Below, piece by piece: positions 35,139 to 46,442 of a stretch of DNA of 64,000 bases. A program made the position numbers and the translations under genes. Position 1 is the first letter of the stretch. Each line of letters begins with the position of its first letter. The DNA comes from CAYOZN01 sp964408455 (lineage in GTDB: Bacteria; Planctomycetota; Phycisphaerae; UBA1845; UTPLA1). The stretch is from NCBI GenBank assembly GCA_964408455.1, contig CAYOZN010000020.1, positions 39,749 through 103,748 on the forward strand. The letters run 5' to 3'. Under the pieces are notes generated by a model. It did not search any database, was not told the origin of the DNA, and was given only the letters and a program-made list of their open reading frames with translations.

Positions 35139-35784
35139 CAGAGATGCCTTTCCACCAGGTAAAGCAGCGGGAACAGAAAGATCCAGATGATGTCGACAAA
35201 GTGCCAGTAGAGGCCCGCCGTTTCGATCGGCGTGTAGTACGCCGGCGAGTACGCATTCCGCGACGCCTGCCAGGCGAGTACGGCAAGAACGCCGATGCCG
35301 ATGATCATGTGCGCCGCGTGCACGCCCGTCATCACGAAGTAGAAGCCGAAGAAGATCTCGGCGCCATCCGCCCACGGCGTATCCAGTGAAAATGCCCTGC
35401 CGGGCACGAGATGCTCCTCCGCCTTGTGGGCGTACTCGAAGGCCTTGATCCCCAGAAAGACAACGCCCAGCAGGCACGTCGCCGCCAGGTAGCGGATAAT
35501 GCCGCGCCGATCCCCGCCCGCCGCGCGGTGCACCGCCATCACCATCGTCAGGCTGCTGGTCAGCAGCACCGCCGTATTTACTGCGCCAAGCACCACGTCC
35601 AGATGGCCGCTCGCCACGGCGAAGGCCTCGGGATGGACCACGCGATAATACACGTAGCCGGTGAACAGGCCGCCGAAAAACATCAACTCCGACGCCAGGA
35701 ACACCCACATGGCCAGCGTGGCAGCGCCCCGCTGCTGCTCGGCGTCCACGAAATGATGGGCGTGGGGAGTGGTCGTATGTGGTG

Positions 35785-35788
<4 letters not shown>
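35138..35788 (-). CDS. coxC: Cytochrome c oxidase subunit III
   Basis: A 216-residue membrane protein of five helices, the five-helix form common in caa3-type oxidases. Visible signatures are WVFLASELMFFGGLFTGY, the central FEYAHKAEEHL with a conserved Glu, FFVMTGVHAAHMIIG, and WHFVDIIWIFLFPLLYL at the end. Its ATG overlaps the coxA stop by four bases (ATGA). It supports proton pumping and stability of subunit I. Confidence 0.95.
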
Positions 35789-37397
<1,609 letters not shown>

Positions 37398-37401
<4 letters not shown>

Positions 37402-38354
37402 TTTGAACTGGCCTCCTGACTGAGGGACTTCAGATATGCAACGAGGGCAATCACCGATTCCTCGTCGAGCTGGCGTTCGTACGTCGGCATGAGTTCCTCG
37501 TAACCGGCCACCAGCCGCCTGGCGGGATTCAATATCGACTCGCGAATGTAGTTCTCGTCCGCCAGCACCGTCTCGCCCGATGCCAGTTGCACGCGCCTGC
37601 CGAACAGATCGTCCAGGGCCGGCCCGCGCTTTCCGGATGTCGCACTGTGACAATCGCCGCAGCCGAACTGCGCGAACACGCGCCGGCCCTGTTCCGCCAG
37701 CGGAATGTCCTCGCCCTCCGACAGCCACTGCTCGAATGCCTCCGGCTCCAGCACCACGATCTCGCCGATCATCCGTGAGTGATTCGTGCCGCAGTATTCC
37801 GCGCAATACAGATCGAATCGCCCCGTTCGCGTGGGCTCAAACCACAGCGTGGTGTACATGCCGGGAACGGCATCCCGTTTCACGCGGAACGCGGGAACAA
37901 AGAAACTGTGTATGACGTCGTCCGACATCAGCGTCAGCCGCACCGGCCGCCCGCGGGCCACGTGCAGTTGGTTGTTCTCCATATGTCCTTCCGGATGGTA
38001 AACCTTCCACATCCACTGTTTGCCGATGACATACACCGTGCGCGCGCCTGGCGGAGGAGAGGAATAATCGACGAAGAGCTGCGCCCCCCACGTGAAGGCG
38101 ACCAACACCAGCACCAGCGGTATGACGATCCACAGCATTTCGAGCTTCAGATTGGAGACCGTCTGATCGGCTGCCGGACGACGGCTTCGCCGGTATTTCA
38201 CCGCAAACCCCACAATCAGCGCGCTGATCAGCAACGTGAAGAACACGGCCACGATCATCAAATAGGTAAACAGCCAGTCCGTTCGCGGCGCGAGCGTCGA
38301 CGCCGCCTCCGGAAACAGCCGAAGTGTGGCCAGAATGGTGAATGGCTGTGGCAT
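37398..38354 (-). CDS. coxB: Cytochrome c oxidase subunit II with fused cytochrome c (caa3 type)
   Basis: This 318-residue subunit has two N-terminal membrane helices and the cupredoxin domain with the CuA motif CAEYCGTNHSRM, plus the GKQWMWKV aromatic region. It ends in a cytochrome c domain with CGDCH as heme attachment site and a Met (ELMPTY) as distal ligand. The fusion marks a caa3-type oxidase, which receives electrons directly from the fused heme. It begins 5 bp after the Sco gene stop. Confidence 0.96.
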
Positions 38355-38359
38355 TCGCC

Positions 38360-39250
38360 TCAGTCTCCCGCAAGCCCCGAAAGGCAGGCTGCCCGTCGGT
38401 TCTTGCGCCGTTCCGATCGGATCATCACAAACACTAGTCCGCCCAGCACCGCCAATGTCGCAATGCACGCCACGCGGAGGATGCGCATGATCATCAGCCC
38501 GTATTTGCCCGTGGCCGGATCATACGACCAGCACAACAGCAGTAACTGGTCGCTGGCGGCGCCGATCTGGGAGTCCGAAGCCTCAATCAGCGCCAGCTTC
38601 AGATCGCGCGGCGCGTAATCCACGCCAAAGAGATAGCGGCTGACGCGGCCCTCCGGCGTCAGAAAGACCAGCCCGGCCGGATGCGCGAATTGATCGGATG
38701 CCTCGTCGTACGCGTATGCAAAGCCGACGGCGTCCGTAAGCTGCTTGATCGCGGACGCATCGCCCGTCAGAAACTGCCAGTCGCTCACGCCGGCGCCGCC
38801 GTACTTGTTCTGGTAGGATGCCTTCTTCGCACGCGCGGTCGCCGGGCCTTCGCGCGCGTCGAAGCTGACCGCCGCCACGCCGTAGTCGCGCACCGGCTCG
38901 AGCGACATGCCCCGCGCCGCCCTGGCCAATCCGTTCAGCACCTCGTTGCAGACCATCGGGCACTCGTAATACACCAGTGCAATCACCATCGGGCGATCGC
39001 CGATCGCTTCGGAAAGTCGAACCGGCCTGCCGAGCTCATCACGCAGCGCAATGTCCATGGACACCTGCGTTCCATGCCGCTGCGTGAATCGTGCGGCCTG
39101 CGGCCCGGGCGCGGGCGGCGTGCCGGCATCCGCGTAGATCGCAGCCGTCCCGAAACAACACACCCACGCGGAAAGCGTGGCGGCCCGCCAATGCCGGCAG
39201 GTGCGCGCCATCCAGCCGTGCGACCATGCTTGCAAGTGTCGTAAGTTCAT
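38360..39250 (-). CDS. Sco/SenC-type copper chaperone for the oxidase
   Basis: This 296-residue thioredoxin-fold protein has an N-terminal signal or anchor region and a C-terminal membrane helix (about residues 253-274). The copper or redox pair is in YYECPMVC, and the later FAHPAGLVFL holds the conserved histidine expected as third copper ligand. Sco proteins deliver copper to the CuA site of subunit II, which fits the position directly before coxB. Its start overlaps the stop of the unknown gene at 39247 by four bases. Confidence 0.93.
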   Translation of the reverse strand: MNLRHLQAWSHGWMARTCRHWRAATLSAWVCCFGTAAIYADAGTPPAPGPQAARFTQRHGTQVSMDIALRDELGRPVRLSEAIGDRPMVIALVYYECPMVCNEVLNGLARAARGMSLEPVRDYGVAAVSFDAREGPATARAKKASYQNKYGGAGVSDWQFLTGDASAIKQLTDAVGFAYAYDEASDQFAHPAGLVFLTPEGRVSRYLFGVDYAPRDLKLALIEASDSQIGAASDQLLLLCWSYDPATGKYGLMIMRILRVACIATLAVLGGLVFVMIRSERRKNRRAACLSGLAGD

Positions 39251-39708
39251 GGCGAGCCACCCTCCATCGCGCCAGCGCTTTCAGTCGGCGTCGCACTTTC
39301 ATTGGCTCTTGTGGCAGGCTGCGTCGTTGCCGCCGGCAGGCCCTCCGCCACGATCAACTCCATCGCCCGGTCGACGGGGATGCGCACCACGCCGGCATCC
39401 GCATCGATCCATTCGTAGCTGTTCAGCAGCCGGTCCTCCTGCTCCAGCATCATGGTCAGCTCCGAGCGCGCGCCGGGCGGACGCGGAACGTGCCGAGGCG
39501 CCGGTGGTGGCGATTCGACCGCCACGCTGCGCCCCGGCGAAAGATTGGCCTTCATCGTTGACCGCGCCCATTGCACGATGAACAAGGCCGCCAGCGCAAG
39601 CCCCGCAATCGCAGCCGCCGAGAACACGATGACGCGCAGCCCGAACTCCGAGCGTTCATAATCCTCGCCGGGAGTACCGAAGCCATGTTGTCCGCTCGTT
39701 TGCTGCAT
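39247..39708 (-). CDS. Unknown membrane protein of the respiratory operon
   Basis: A 153-residue protein with one membrane helix (about residues 24-47) and a Pro-rich periplasmic region containing QEDRLLNSYEWIDADAGVVR. IPVDRAMELIVAEGLP is a short motif found after cytochrome subunits in several operons of this type. The end is a low-complexity Ala/Thr/Glu stretch. I know no function. The position between actF and the Sco gene, with a four-base overlap to the latter, suggests a role in assembly or electron transfer between complex III and the oxidase. Confidence 0.8.
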   Translation of the reverse strand: MQQTSGQHGFGTPGEDYERSEFGLRVIVFSAAAIAGLALAALFIVQWARSTMKANLSPGRSVAVESPPPAPRHVPRPPGARSELTMMLEQEDRLLNSYEWIDADAGVVRIPVDRAMELIVAEGLPAATTQPATRANESATPTESAGAMEGGSP

Positions 39709-39728
39709 CGGCGCACTCGTTTCAACTT

Positions 39729-40874
39729 TCAGGCATTCAGCGACGGCACCGGCCGGCGAAGCCCCGTTCGCCGCAACACCCACGTAAACGTGACAAGCCA
39801 GATGCCACCCAGCCCCACCAGCATCAGCACATCAACGGCATAGGGCCACACGTCTCTGCGGTGCAAACCGGGCGCAATGAGCCAGAACACATCCACCAGC
39901 CGCATGCAGATGATCAGAATGCACACCGCGTTCATCCACCGGGCGCGGCTCTTCACCTCGTTGTTGAGCAGCAGCAGAAACGGCACCAGGAAATGCCCCA
40001 GCACCAGAAGCCACGCAATCAGTCGCCAGCCGCCCGTCGCCCGGTGCAAGTAGTACGACACTTCCTCCGGCAGATTGGCCGACCAGATGATCAGATACTG
40101 CGAGAACGCCAGGTAAGCCCACAGCATCACGAAGGCAAGCATCAGATGCGCCACGTCGCGCTGCGCCTGATTCTCGGCCGGCTCGCACGCATCGCCCGCC
40201 ACGGCCGGCGCGCCGATGGCCATGCGTGCCGCCGCCAGAAACAGCAGCACCGCGCCGGCAATGAACGAAAGGCCGAAGATCGGCGACGTCCAGTGTGGAT
40301 CGAGCGACATGATCCAGTCGATCGACGCGAATGTCGCGGAAAGGGAGAATGCCACCAGTCCCACGGCGCTGATGGCGCGAATGGCGCCCGTGGCGCCGGG
40401 CGCCTGCGGTTCCCGCCTGCCGCGCAGCAGTAACAGGCATATCCACAGCACGTTCCACACCAACAGGTAAATGACCGAACGAACGATAAACGCCTGCTTC
40501 GTCAGAAATGCGCCTTCCACATTCACGTGCTCGCCGGCCACGTGCTCCGCGCCTGCCCACGGAAAGACGCTGCCCGCTCCCACGGCAACCGGCACAAACA
40601 GAATGACCATCAACGGCAGCGTCGCCTCGGCCGCGTATATCACGGGGCGAAGACACAGTCCCCATGCGCCTCCCACCAGTTCGTGCAACATGTGCACGGC
40701 CAGCGCGCCCAGCGGCAGCCCCATCCAGAAGACAAACGCCAGCAGCCACGAGCGCGCAAATGCCTCCGGCCGCATCAACACGGCCGCGCCGCAGCCGAGC
40801 GCAACTGCAAGTGCCGCCAGCGTGGCCGCCCCCAGCCTTGTCCGGCGTTGTCGCATGTCGCCGCCATCCATCAT
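39729..40874 (-). CDS. actF: Alternative complex III membrane subunit ActF
   Basis: This 381-residue polytopic protein has about ten helices, with AHLMLAFVMLWAYLAFSQYL and ANLPEEVSYYLHRATGGW as the recognisable blocks of the quinol-side ActF/NrfD-like subunit. ATG 40874 overlaps the actE stop (ATGA). ActF helps bind quinol in the membrane part of the complex. It follows ActE in the usual ActABCDEF order. Confidence 0.9.
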   Translation of the reverse strand: MMDGGDMRQRRTRLGAATLAALAVALGCGAAVLMRPEAFARSWLLAFVFWMGLPLGALAVHMLHELVGGAWGLCLRPVIYAAEATLPLMVILFVPVAVGAGSVFPWAGAEHVAGEHVNVEGAFLTKQAFIVRSVIYLLVWNVLWICLLLLRGRREPQAPGATGAIRAISAVGLVAFSLSATFASIDWIMSLDPHWTSPIFGLSFIAGAVLLFLAAARMAIGAPAVAGDACEPAENQAQRDVAHLMLAFVMLWAYLAFSQYLIIWSANLPEEVSYYLHRATGGWRLIAWLLVLGHFLVPFLLLLNNEVKSRARWMNAVCILIICMRLVDVFWLIAPGLHRRDVWPYAVDVLMLVGLGGIWLVTFTWVLRRTGLRRPVPSLNA

Positions 40875-41449
40875 GGCTGCGCGCCCCCCATCAGGTTTTC
40901 TCGCTCGGCCGGCGGCACGTCGCCGATCGCTGCATTCTGCGAACGTTGAAGGGCGCGGATATAGGCGACAATGCGCCATCGATCGGCCGGCGCCACGCGC
41001 GCCCCATACGCATACATTGCCCCGTAGCCGTTGGTAATCACGTCAAAGAAGTACCCGGGCGCGACTTCGCGCAGCCGCTGCTCGTGGAATGATGCCGGCT
41101 GAAGGAAGCCGCGCCGGACAATCATGCCGCGCCCGCTGCCGGTGCGGTCGTGACAAGGTGCGCAGTAAATATTGAACTGCTGCATGCCGCGTTCCATGTC
41201 CGCCCGCTCAATGGCGAACGGAAATGTCGTCGCCAGCGTACCGTCCGTACGCCCCGTCACCAGGTGCACATTCACGATAAGTTCACCGCGGGCAACGGTC
41301 CCCTCCACGCGCGGGCGCTCGCCCGGGCCGAATGCAAAGAACGCGCTCCCTTCTCCGGTCTCCAGCCGCGGCTGGTCGTACATCTCCTGCCGGCATCCGT
41401 GTGCCGCAAGCACCGCAAACAGTAAGTAACCCGTCGCCAGACGCTTCAT
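40871..41449 (-). CDS. actE: Alternative complex III cytochrome c subunit ActE (lipoprotein)
   Basis: This 192-residue lipoprotein has a signal peptide with lipobox AAHGC (Cys about residue 19). A single c-type heme motif CAPCH is followed by a later Met-rich NGYGAMYAYG loop that can supply the distal Met. It passes electrons out of the complex to the soluble or fused cytochrome of the oxidase. A TTG at 41455 in an overlapping TTGA is the alternative start. Confidence 0.92.
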   Translation of the reverse strand: MKRLATGYLLFAVLAAHGCRQEMYDQPRLETGEGSAFFAFGPGERPRVEGTVARGELIVNVHLVTGRTDGTLATTFPFAIERADMERGMQQFNIYCAPCHDRTGSGRGMIVRRGFLQPASFHEQRLREVAPGYFFDVITNGYGAMYAYGARVAPADRWRIVAYIRALQRSQNAAIGDVPPAERENLMGGAQP

Positions 41450-41451
41450 GG

Positions 41452-41994
41452 TCAATACTCGACGTCGTGCACGCGTTCGGCCCCGGCCTTCCGGAAAAAC
41501 TCCCGGACGGCCGCATGATCAAAATTCGCGTCATTTGCCTCAATCAGGAGAAAAAACCGGTGCTGCGATGCCAGCTCAAACTCCGGCACGTTGAAAACCG
41601 GATGATGCGGCATCGGCAGCCCATTCAATGCCAGCATGCCCAGTACGCACGACAAGGCCGCGACCAGAATGCACAGCTCAAATGCCACCACGCCGAATGC
41701 CGGCCAGCTGGCCAGCGGCCTGCCGCCAACATTCAAGGGATAGTCGATCGCCGACGCGTAATACTGCAATGCAAAGCCGCCCAACGCACCGACAACACCG
41801 CCGGCAAAGACAATCCACGGCAGTCGTGTACGCTGGAAGCCGATTGCGCCCGCCAATCCTTCCACCGGAAACGGCGAAAAGGCATCAATGCAGCGAAACC
41901 CCGCGTCATAACTGCGCTGTGCCGCCTGCTTGAGCCCGTCGGCCTCGGCGAATTCACCCATTACCCCATACAGTCTGGCGGCAGTCTCATGCAT
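41452..41994 (-). CDS. actD: Alternative complex III subunit ActD
   Basis: This 180-residue protein has two membrane helices (LPWIVFAGGVVGALGGFALQYY and PAFGVVAFELCILVAALSCV). The YYASAIDYPLNVGGRPLASWPAF segment is characteristic of ActD, and RCIDAFSPFPVEGL lies before helix 1. It is a structural subunit without cofactors. Its ATG at 41994 lies 8 bases inside the end of actC. Confidence 0.94.
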   Translation of the reverse strand: MHETAARLYGVMGEFAEADGLKQAAQRSYDAGFRCIDAFSPFPVEGLAGAIGFQRTRLPWIVFAGGVVGALGGFALQYYASAIDYPLNVGGRPLASWPAFGVVAFELCILVAALSCVLGMLALNGLPMPHHPVFNVPEFELASQHRFFLLIEANDANFDHAAVREFFRKAGAERVHDVEY

Positions 41995-43402
41995 GGCCGG
42001 CTTCCCCCCCCGGCGTTTCGTCCGGCCCGGCATGCTCCTCGCGAGATTCCTCGTGTACCAGCTCCCGCATCTCAAAAATCGAGATCATCGGCAGGAATCG
42101 AATGAACAGAAACAACAGCGCAAGGAACAGCCCGATGGTCCCGATGTAGAATGCCCAGTCCCAGAACGTGCCCGCATACATGTCCCACGACGACGGCAGA
42201 AAATCGCGATGAAGACTGGTGATGACGATGATATACCGCTCCAGCCACATGCCGATGTTCACCACAATCGCAATGACAAACAGCGCAGCGACGCTGGTTC
42301 GCACCCGCCGTATCCACAACAATTGCGGCACCAGTACATTGCAGGCAATCTGCAGCCAGAACAGCGTTCGATACGGTCCCAATGCCCGATTGAGCCACAT
42401 GAACATCTCAAACTTGTGATCGCCGTAAAATGCAACGAAAACCTCCATCAGGTACCCATATGACACGATCAAACCTGTGACCAGCAGGATCGCTCCCATG
42501 TTCTCCAGGTGCTTCATCGTGATGAAGTCGTGCAGTCCGTACGCCGCTCGCAGCGGAATCGCCAGCGTCAACACCATTGCGAATCCAGAGAAGATCGCCC
42601 CCGCGACGAAGTACGGCGGAAATATGGTGCTGTGCCAGCCCGGAATGACGGAAATGGCAAAATCGAAGCTGACAACCGTATGCACCGACACCACCAGCGG
42701 CGTCGCCAGCGCCGCCAGCAGCAGATAGGCCCGCTGGTAGCGATGCCAGTGCCGCGCCGAACCACGCCAGCCCATCGACAGAAAGCCGAACACGGTCTGC
42801 GACAATCGGCGCCGCGATCGGTCGCGCAGCGTCGCAAAATCCGGTATCAGTCCCACATACCAGAACATCAGCGACACCGTGGCATAAGTGAAGACGGCAA
42901 AAAGGTCCCACACCAGCGGGCTGCGGAACTGCGGCCAGAGCCCCATGGTGTTCGGATACGGCACCAGCCAGTAAAACAGCCACGGTCGCCCCAGGTGCAG
43001 CAGCGGAAACAGCCCCGCGCACGCCACGGCAAACAGTGTCATCGCCTCGGCAAAGCGATTGATCGACGTCCGCCACGGTTGGCGCAACAGCAGCAGAATG
43101 GCCGAGATCAGCGTGCCCGCATGCCCGATGCCGATCCACCACACGAAGTTGATGATCGCGAAGCCCCACGCCACCGGCACGTTGATGCCCCAGACGCCGG
43201 TACCCGCCATCAGCAGATACGTCACCGCATACAGCAGCAGCATCACCAGCGCAAAGCACCCGGCCGCCCCCAGCAGCCACCCGCGCCCGTGTCGTCGCGT
43301 CAGTACGATGGCACTGATCTTCTCGGTCACCGACCCGAACGAGTGCCCCGGCGCGATGACGGCATGCCCCGCCGGCTTGTCAGTGGCGTGCTGCGCGCTC
43401 AT
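41987..43402 (-). CDS. actC: Alternative complex III quinol-binding membrane subunit ActC (NrfD-like)
   Basis: This 471-residue protein of ten helices is the NrfD/PsrC-like quinol-binding subunit. It has family blocks INFVWWIGIGHAGTLISAIL, SVHTVVSFDFAISVIPGWH and PPYFVAGAIFSGFAMVLTLA. Quinol is oxidised at this subunit and the electrons move to the iron-sulfur subunit ActB. The start overlaps the actB stop (ATGA). Confidence 0.96.
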   Translation of the reverse strand: MSAQHATDKPAGHAVIAPGHSFGSVTEKISAIVLTRRHGRGWLLGAAGCFALVMLLLYAVTYLLMAGTGVWGINVPVAWGFAIINFVWWIGIGHAGTLISAILLLLRQPWRTSINRFAEAMTLFAVACAGLFPLLHLGRPWLFYWLVPYPNTMGLWPQFRSPLVWDLFAVFTYATVSLMFWYVGLIPDFATLRDRSRRRLSQTVFGFLSMGWRGSARHWHRYQRAYLLLAALATPLVVSVHTVVSFDFAISVIPGWHSTIFPPYFVAGAIFSGFAMVLTLAIPLRAAYGLHDFITMKHLENMGAILLVTGLIVSYGYLMEVFVAFYGDHKFEMFMWLNRALGPYRTLFWLQIACNVLVPQLLWIRRVRTSVAALFVIAIVVNIGMWLERYIIVITSLHRDFLPSSWDMYAGTFWDWAFYIGTIGLFLALLFLFIRFLPMISIFEMRELVHEESREEHAGPDETPGGEAGHA

Positions 43403-46400
43403 GCATCCCCCGTTTCTGCCGGATCCGCAAACGGGTTATAAAATCGCGGCAGATACGTCGTCCGCGGCCGCGTGTTCAGTTCTGTCAACAGCCCATAGTC
43501 CTGCGACTCCTGCTTCAGACGCGACACCCGGCTGCCGTCGTCGTTCAGATTGCCGAAGACGATCGCCCGCGTCGGACACACCTCCTGACACGCCGTTTCG
43601 ATCTCCCCGTCGCGAATCGGCCGCATCTCCTTCTTGGCCGCGATCCGTGCCGCCGAAATGCGCTGAACGCAGTACGTGCACTTCTCCATCACGCCGCGCG
43701 ACCGCACGGTCACGTCGGGATTCTGCATCAAATCGAGGACTTCGACGTCGTGGTGCGAATATCGAAAGAAATTGAACCTTCGCACTTTGTACGGGCAGTT
43801 GTTCGAGCAATAGCGCGTCCCGACGCACCGGTTGTACACCATCTCGTTCAGGCCATCCCTGCTGTGCACAGTCGCCCCCACCGGGCACACCACTTCGCAT
43901 GGCGCATTCTCGCAGTGCATGCACGGAAGCGGCTGAAACACCGTGCTGCTCCTGCCGGCCTCGTTGATGTGATACCGGTCGATCCTCAGCCAGTGCATCT
44001 CCCGGCCACGCCGCACCTCTTCGCGACCCACCACCGGTATGTTGTTCTCCGCCTGGCACGCGATGACACAGGCGTTGCACCCAATGCACGCCGTCAAATC
44101 GATCGACATGCCCCACGCTTCATGCTTCTCGGGGTGCGGCGCATAAAGCGACAGCGGCACCGTCCGGTGTCCGCGACTCGAATCGCCGGCGGCGAGGGCA
44201 TCCTCCAGCCGCCCGATTTCGATCGTGCGCACCAGGTCGCGCCCTTCCATGCCTTCGTGGATCTGCGTACGCGCCAGCGGCATCATCTTCGTCAAGACCT
44301 TCACGCTCACGTCGGGATCAAACCATGGCCGCGCCGCCCGCCGTATGGCATATGCGTCGAAACCCGTGCCGACGGCCGTTTCGCCGCCGGCCCGCCGCCC
44401 GCCGCCGAGAGTCAGGCTGATGCAGCCCTCCGCGTGATGTGCCGCGATGGCCACCGGCGCGCTGATCTTCAGCCCCCCCGATTCAACTTCGATCAATTGC
44501 CCGTCCCGCATCCCCAGCTCGGCGGCCGTCTGCGGTCCTGTCAGCGCCGCATTGCTCCACGTGATCTTGGTGATGGGATCGGGCAACTCCCAAAGCCACG
44601 GATTGTTGGCATGACGCCCGTCCCACACGCTGTTGTGCGGTCGAAATGCCACGCCGATGCCGCCGGTCGCCGGCCTCGACGCCGGCTGATCAACGTACTG
44701 AGCCAGCGCCGTTTCCACGTCGCTCCGCCGAAGCGCCACGCTTTCCACCGGGAATTGCGATCCCTCAACGAACCCGTCGTGCACGGCGCGCCGCCATGCC
44801 TCCTCGGCCGGCCCTGCGGCCATCATGCCTTGCCACGTGGCCCTCACCGCGTCGAGCCCACCGGCCGGCCCGTCGTTCAGAATCTCGTTCAACAGCTCGT
44901 GGGCCGAGACCGTACGATAGAGCGGATGGATGAGCGGCTGCACGATCGTCGCCAGGCCGCTCACCGACCGCAGATCGCTCCAGGCCTCCAGCGCGTGCGA
45001 TTCGGCGACGTGCCATTCGCATGCCCGGGCCGTCTCGTCTTCGTACAGGCTCAGCCGGATGCTCAGCGATGCCTTTGTAATGGCATCAGCGAACCCCACG
45101 TCGGCCGGCGCGTCGAACGCCGGGTTGCCGCCCAGAATCAGCAACATCCCCACCGCGCCTGCCTCCAGGTCCGAAACGAGCTGCCGCAGCGACTCCGCCG
45201 AGTCAGCCGGCTCGAAGACGGCCGGCGCGCTGAATGCGATTGTTTGTCCCGCGTTATTCAGTGCCGCATTAATGGCATGCACCGCGACATGCACACAGGC
45301 CGGCTGTGCATCGCCCGCCAGAACCAGGCCGCGGCCGCGATGGCGGTTCAGATCCGCCGCGACCGTCGCCAGCCACGCCTCGATCGGCTCGCTCGACGCC
45401 TCGCCGGACGCCGTGCCGGCTGCGGACACCGCGCCCGTCAGTTGACTCAGCCGCCGCGCGACCAGCGGAATGACGTCCGGCCGGACCGCGATGCGATGAT
45501 CGGCGTTCGCCCCGGTGATGCCGGGCGATGTCTCCGCGACATACAGCCGGTTCATCTCGCGAACGCCGTCGCGCACGCGCCGCCGGTCCGAAAAGTGCCG
45601 CGCGTACTGCACCGAGCCGGGATCATTCATCAGAAAATCGCCGTCCAGCGAGCAGATGACGTCCGCCTGGTCGAACCGGTACTGCGGCTCCAGCGGCCGG
45701 CCAAACGCCAACCGCGTCCCGTGATAGACGGCGTCCCGATGAATCGGTTCGTAGCGATGCCAACGCGCCTGTGGAAATCGCTCCAGTATGGCCCGCATCT
45801 GCCGCGTCAGCGTCGGCGATGTCGTCGGCTCCGACAGGATTCGAATGCCCGCCCCGCCCCGAGCCTGCTCGCCATCCAGCGCCTGCCGAATCGCCTCCGA
45901 AAGTGCCTCGCGCGTGGCAATCTGCCGCCGCCGCATGATCACCTTCGCCCGGTCCGGATCGTACAGCTCGCGAATGGCCGCCTGCGTAATCGCGCTGATG
46001 CCGCCCAGGCTCGCCGGATGCTCCGGATTGCCCGTGATCCGCGTGGGTCGCCCCTCGTGGCTTTCGACCAGCACCGGCTGGGCAAATCCTCGGAAGGGGA
46101 TTGCCGTCGCGAAGAACCGCGGACGGCCCGGTATGGCGTACTCCGGCTGCCGCACCCGTGGCACGATCGCCTCCGGCGGCTGGCGCGTGCAACCGCCGGC
46201 CGCGCCCCACGCCATTGCCGCCGACACCAGCGCAAGAAACTGCCGCCTGTCCACCAGCGAAAGCGACGCATCGGCAAGGTATGGAAACTCCGCGGCGCCC
46301 CCCTGGCCGCGCTCCAGTCGCATGGCCGAACGCGCCTCGCGCCCATCGCGCTCCTGCTCGCAGCGCCGTTCCGACGGCGAAGCACTCGACGGCGGCTGCC

Positions 46401-46425
46401 CGTTTGTCGCATTCACTCGCGGCAT
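43399..46425 (-). CDS. actB: Alternative complex III subunit ActB (molybdopterin-like fold plus iron-sulfur domain)
   Basis: This 1008-residue subunit has a Tat-like signal (VDRRQFLALVSAAMAWGAAG) followed by a Cys, so it may also be lipidated. It has the pterin-oxidoreductase fold of about 700 residues without a known cofactor site, then a ferredoxin-like domain (about 760-960). Cysteine groups there are CIGCNACVIAC, CMHCENAPCEVVC, CVGTRYCSNNC, CTYC and CQEVC, consistent with three [4Fe-4S] clusters and one [3Fe-4S] cluster as in known ActB. It links quinol oxidation to cytochromes. GGAAAG precedes the ATG. Confidence 0.95.
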   Translation of the reverse strand: MPRVNATNGQPPSSASPSERRCEQERDGREARSAMRLERGQGGAAEFPYLADASLSLVDRRQFLALVSAAMAWGAAGGCTRQPPEAIVPRVRQPEYAIPGRPRFFATAIPFRGFAQPVLVESHEGRPTRITGNPEHPASLGGISAITQAAIRELYDPDRAKVIMRRRQIATREALSEAIRQALDGEQARGGAGIRILSEPTTSPTLTRQMRAILERFPQARWHRYEPIHRDAVYHGTRLAFGRPLEPQYRFDQADVICSLDGDFLMNDPGSVQYARHFSDRRRVRDGVREMNRLYVAETSPGITGANADHRIAVRPDVIPLVARRLSQLTGAVSAAGTASGEASSEPIEAWLATVAADLNRHRGRGLVLAGDAQPACVHVAVHAINAALNNAGQTIAFSAPAVFEPADSAESLRQLVSDLEAGAVGMLLILGGNPAFDAPADVGFADAITKASLSIRLSLYEDETARACEWHVAESHALEAWSDLRSVSGLATIVQPLIHPLYRTVSAHELLNEILNDGPAGGLDAVRATWQGMMAAGPAEEAWRRAVHDGFVEGSQFPVESVALRRSDVETALAQYVDQPASRPATGGIGVAFRPHNSVWDGRHANNPWLWELPDPITKITWSNAALTGPQTAAELGMRDGQLIEVESGGLKISAPVAIAAHHAEGCISLTLGGGRRAGGETAVGTGFDAYAIRRAARPWFDPDVSVKVLTKMMPLARTQIHEGMEGRDLVRTIEIGRLEDALAAGDSSRGHRTVPLSLYAPHPEKHEAWGMSIDLTACIGCNACVIACQAENNIPVVGREEVRRGREMHWLRIDRYHINEAGRSSTVFQPLPCMHCENAPCEVVCPVGATVHSRDGLNEMVYNRCVGTRYCSNNCPYKVRRFNFFRYSHHDVEVLDLMQNPDVTVRSRGVMEKCTYCVQRISAARIAAKKEMRPIRDGEIETACQEVCPTRAIVFGNLNDDGSRVSRLKQESQDYGLLTELNTRPRTTYLPRFYNPFADPAETGDA

Positions 46426-46442
46426 GCTCTTTCCTGCTGTCG

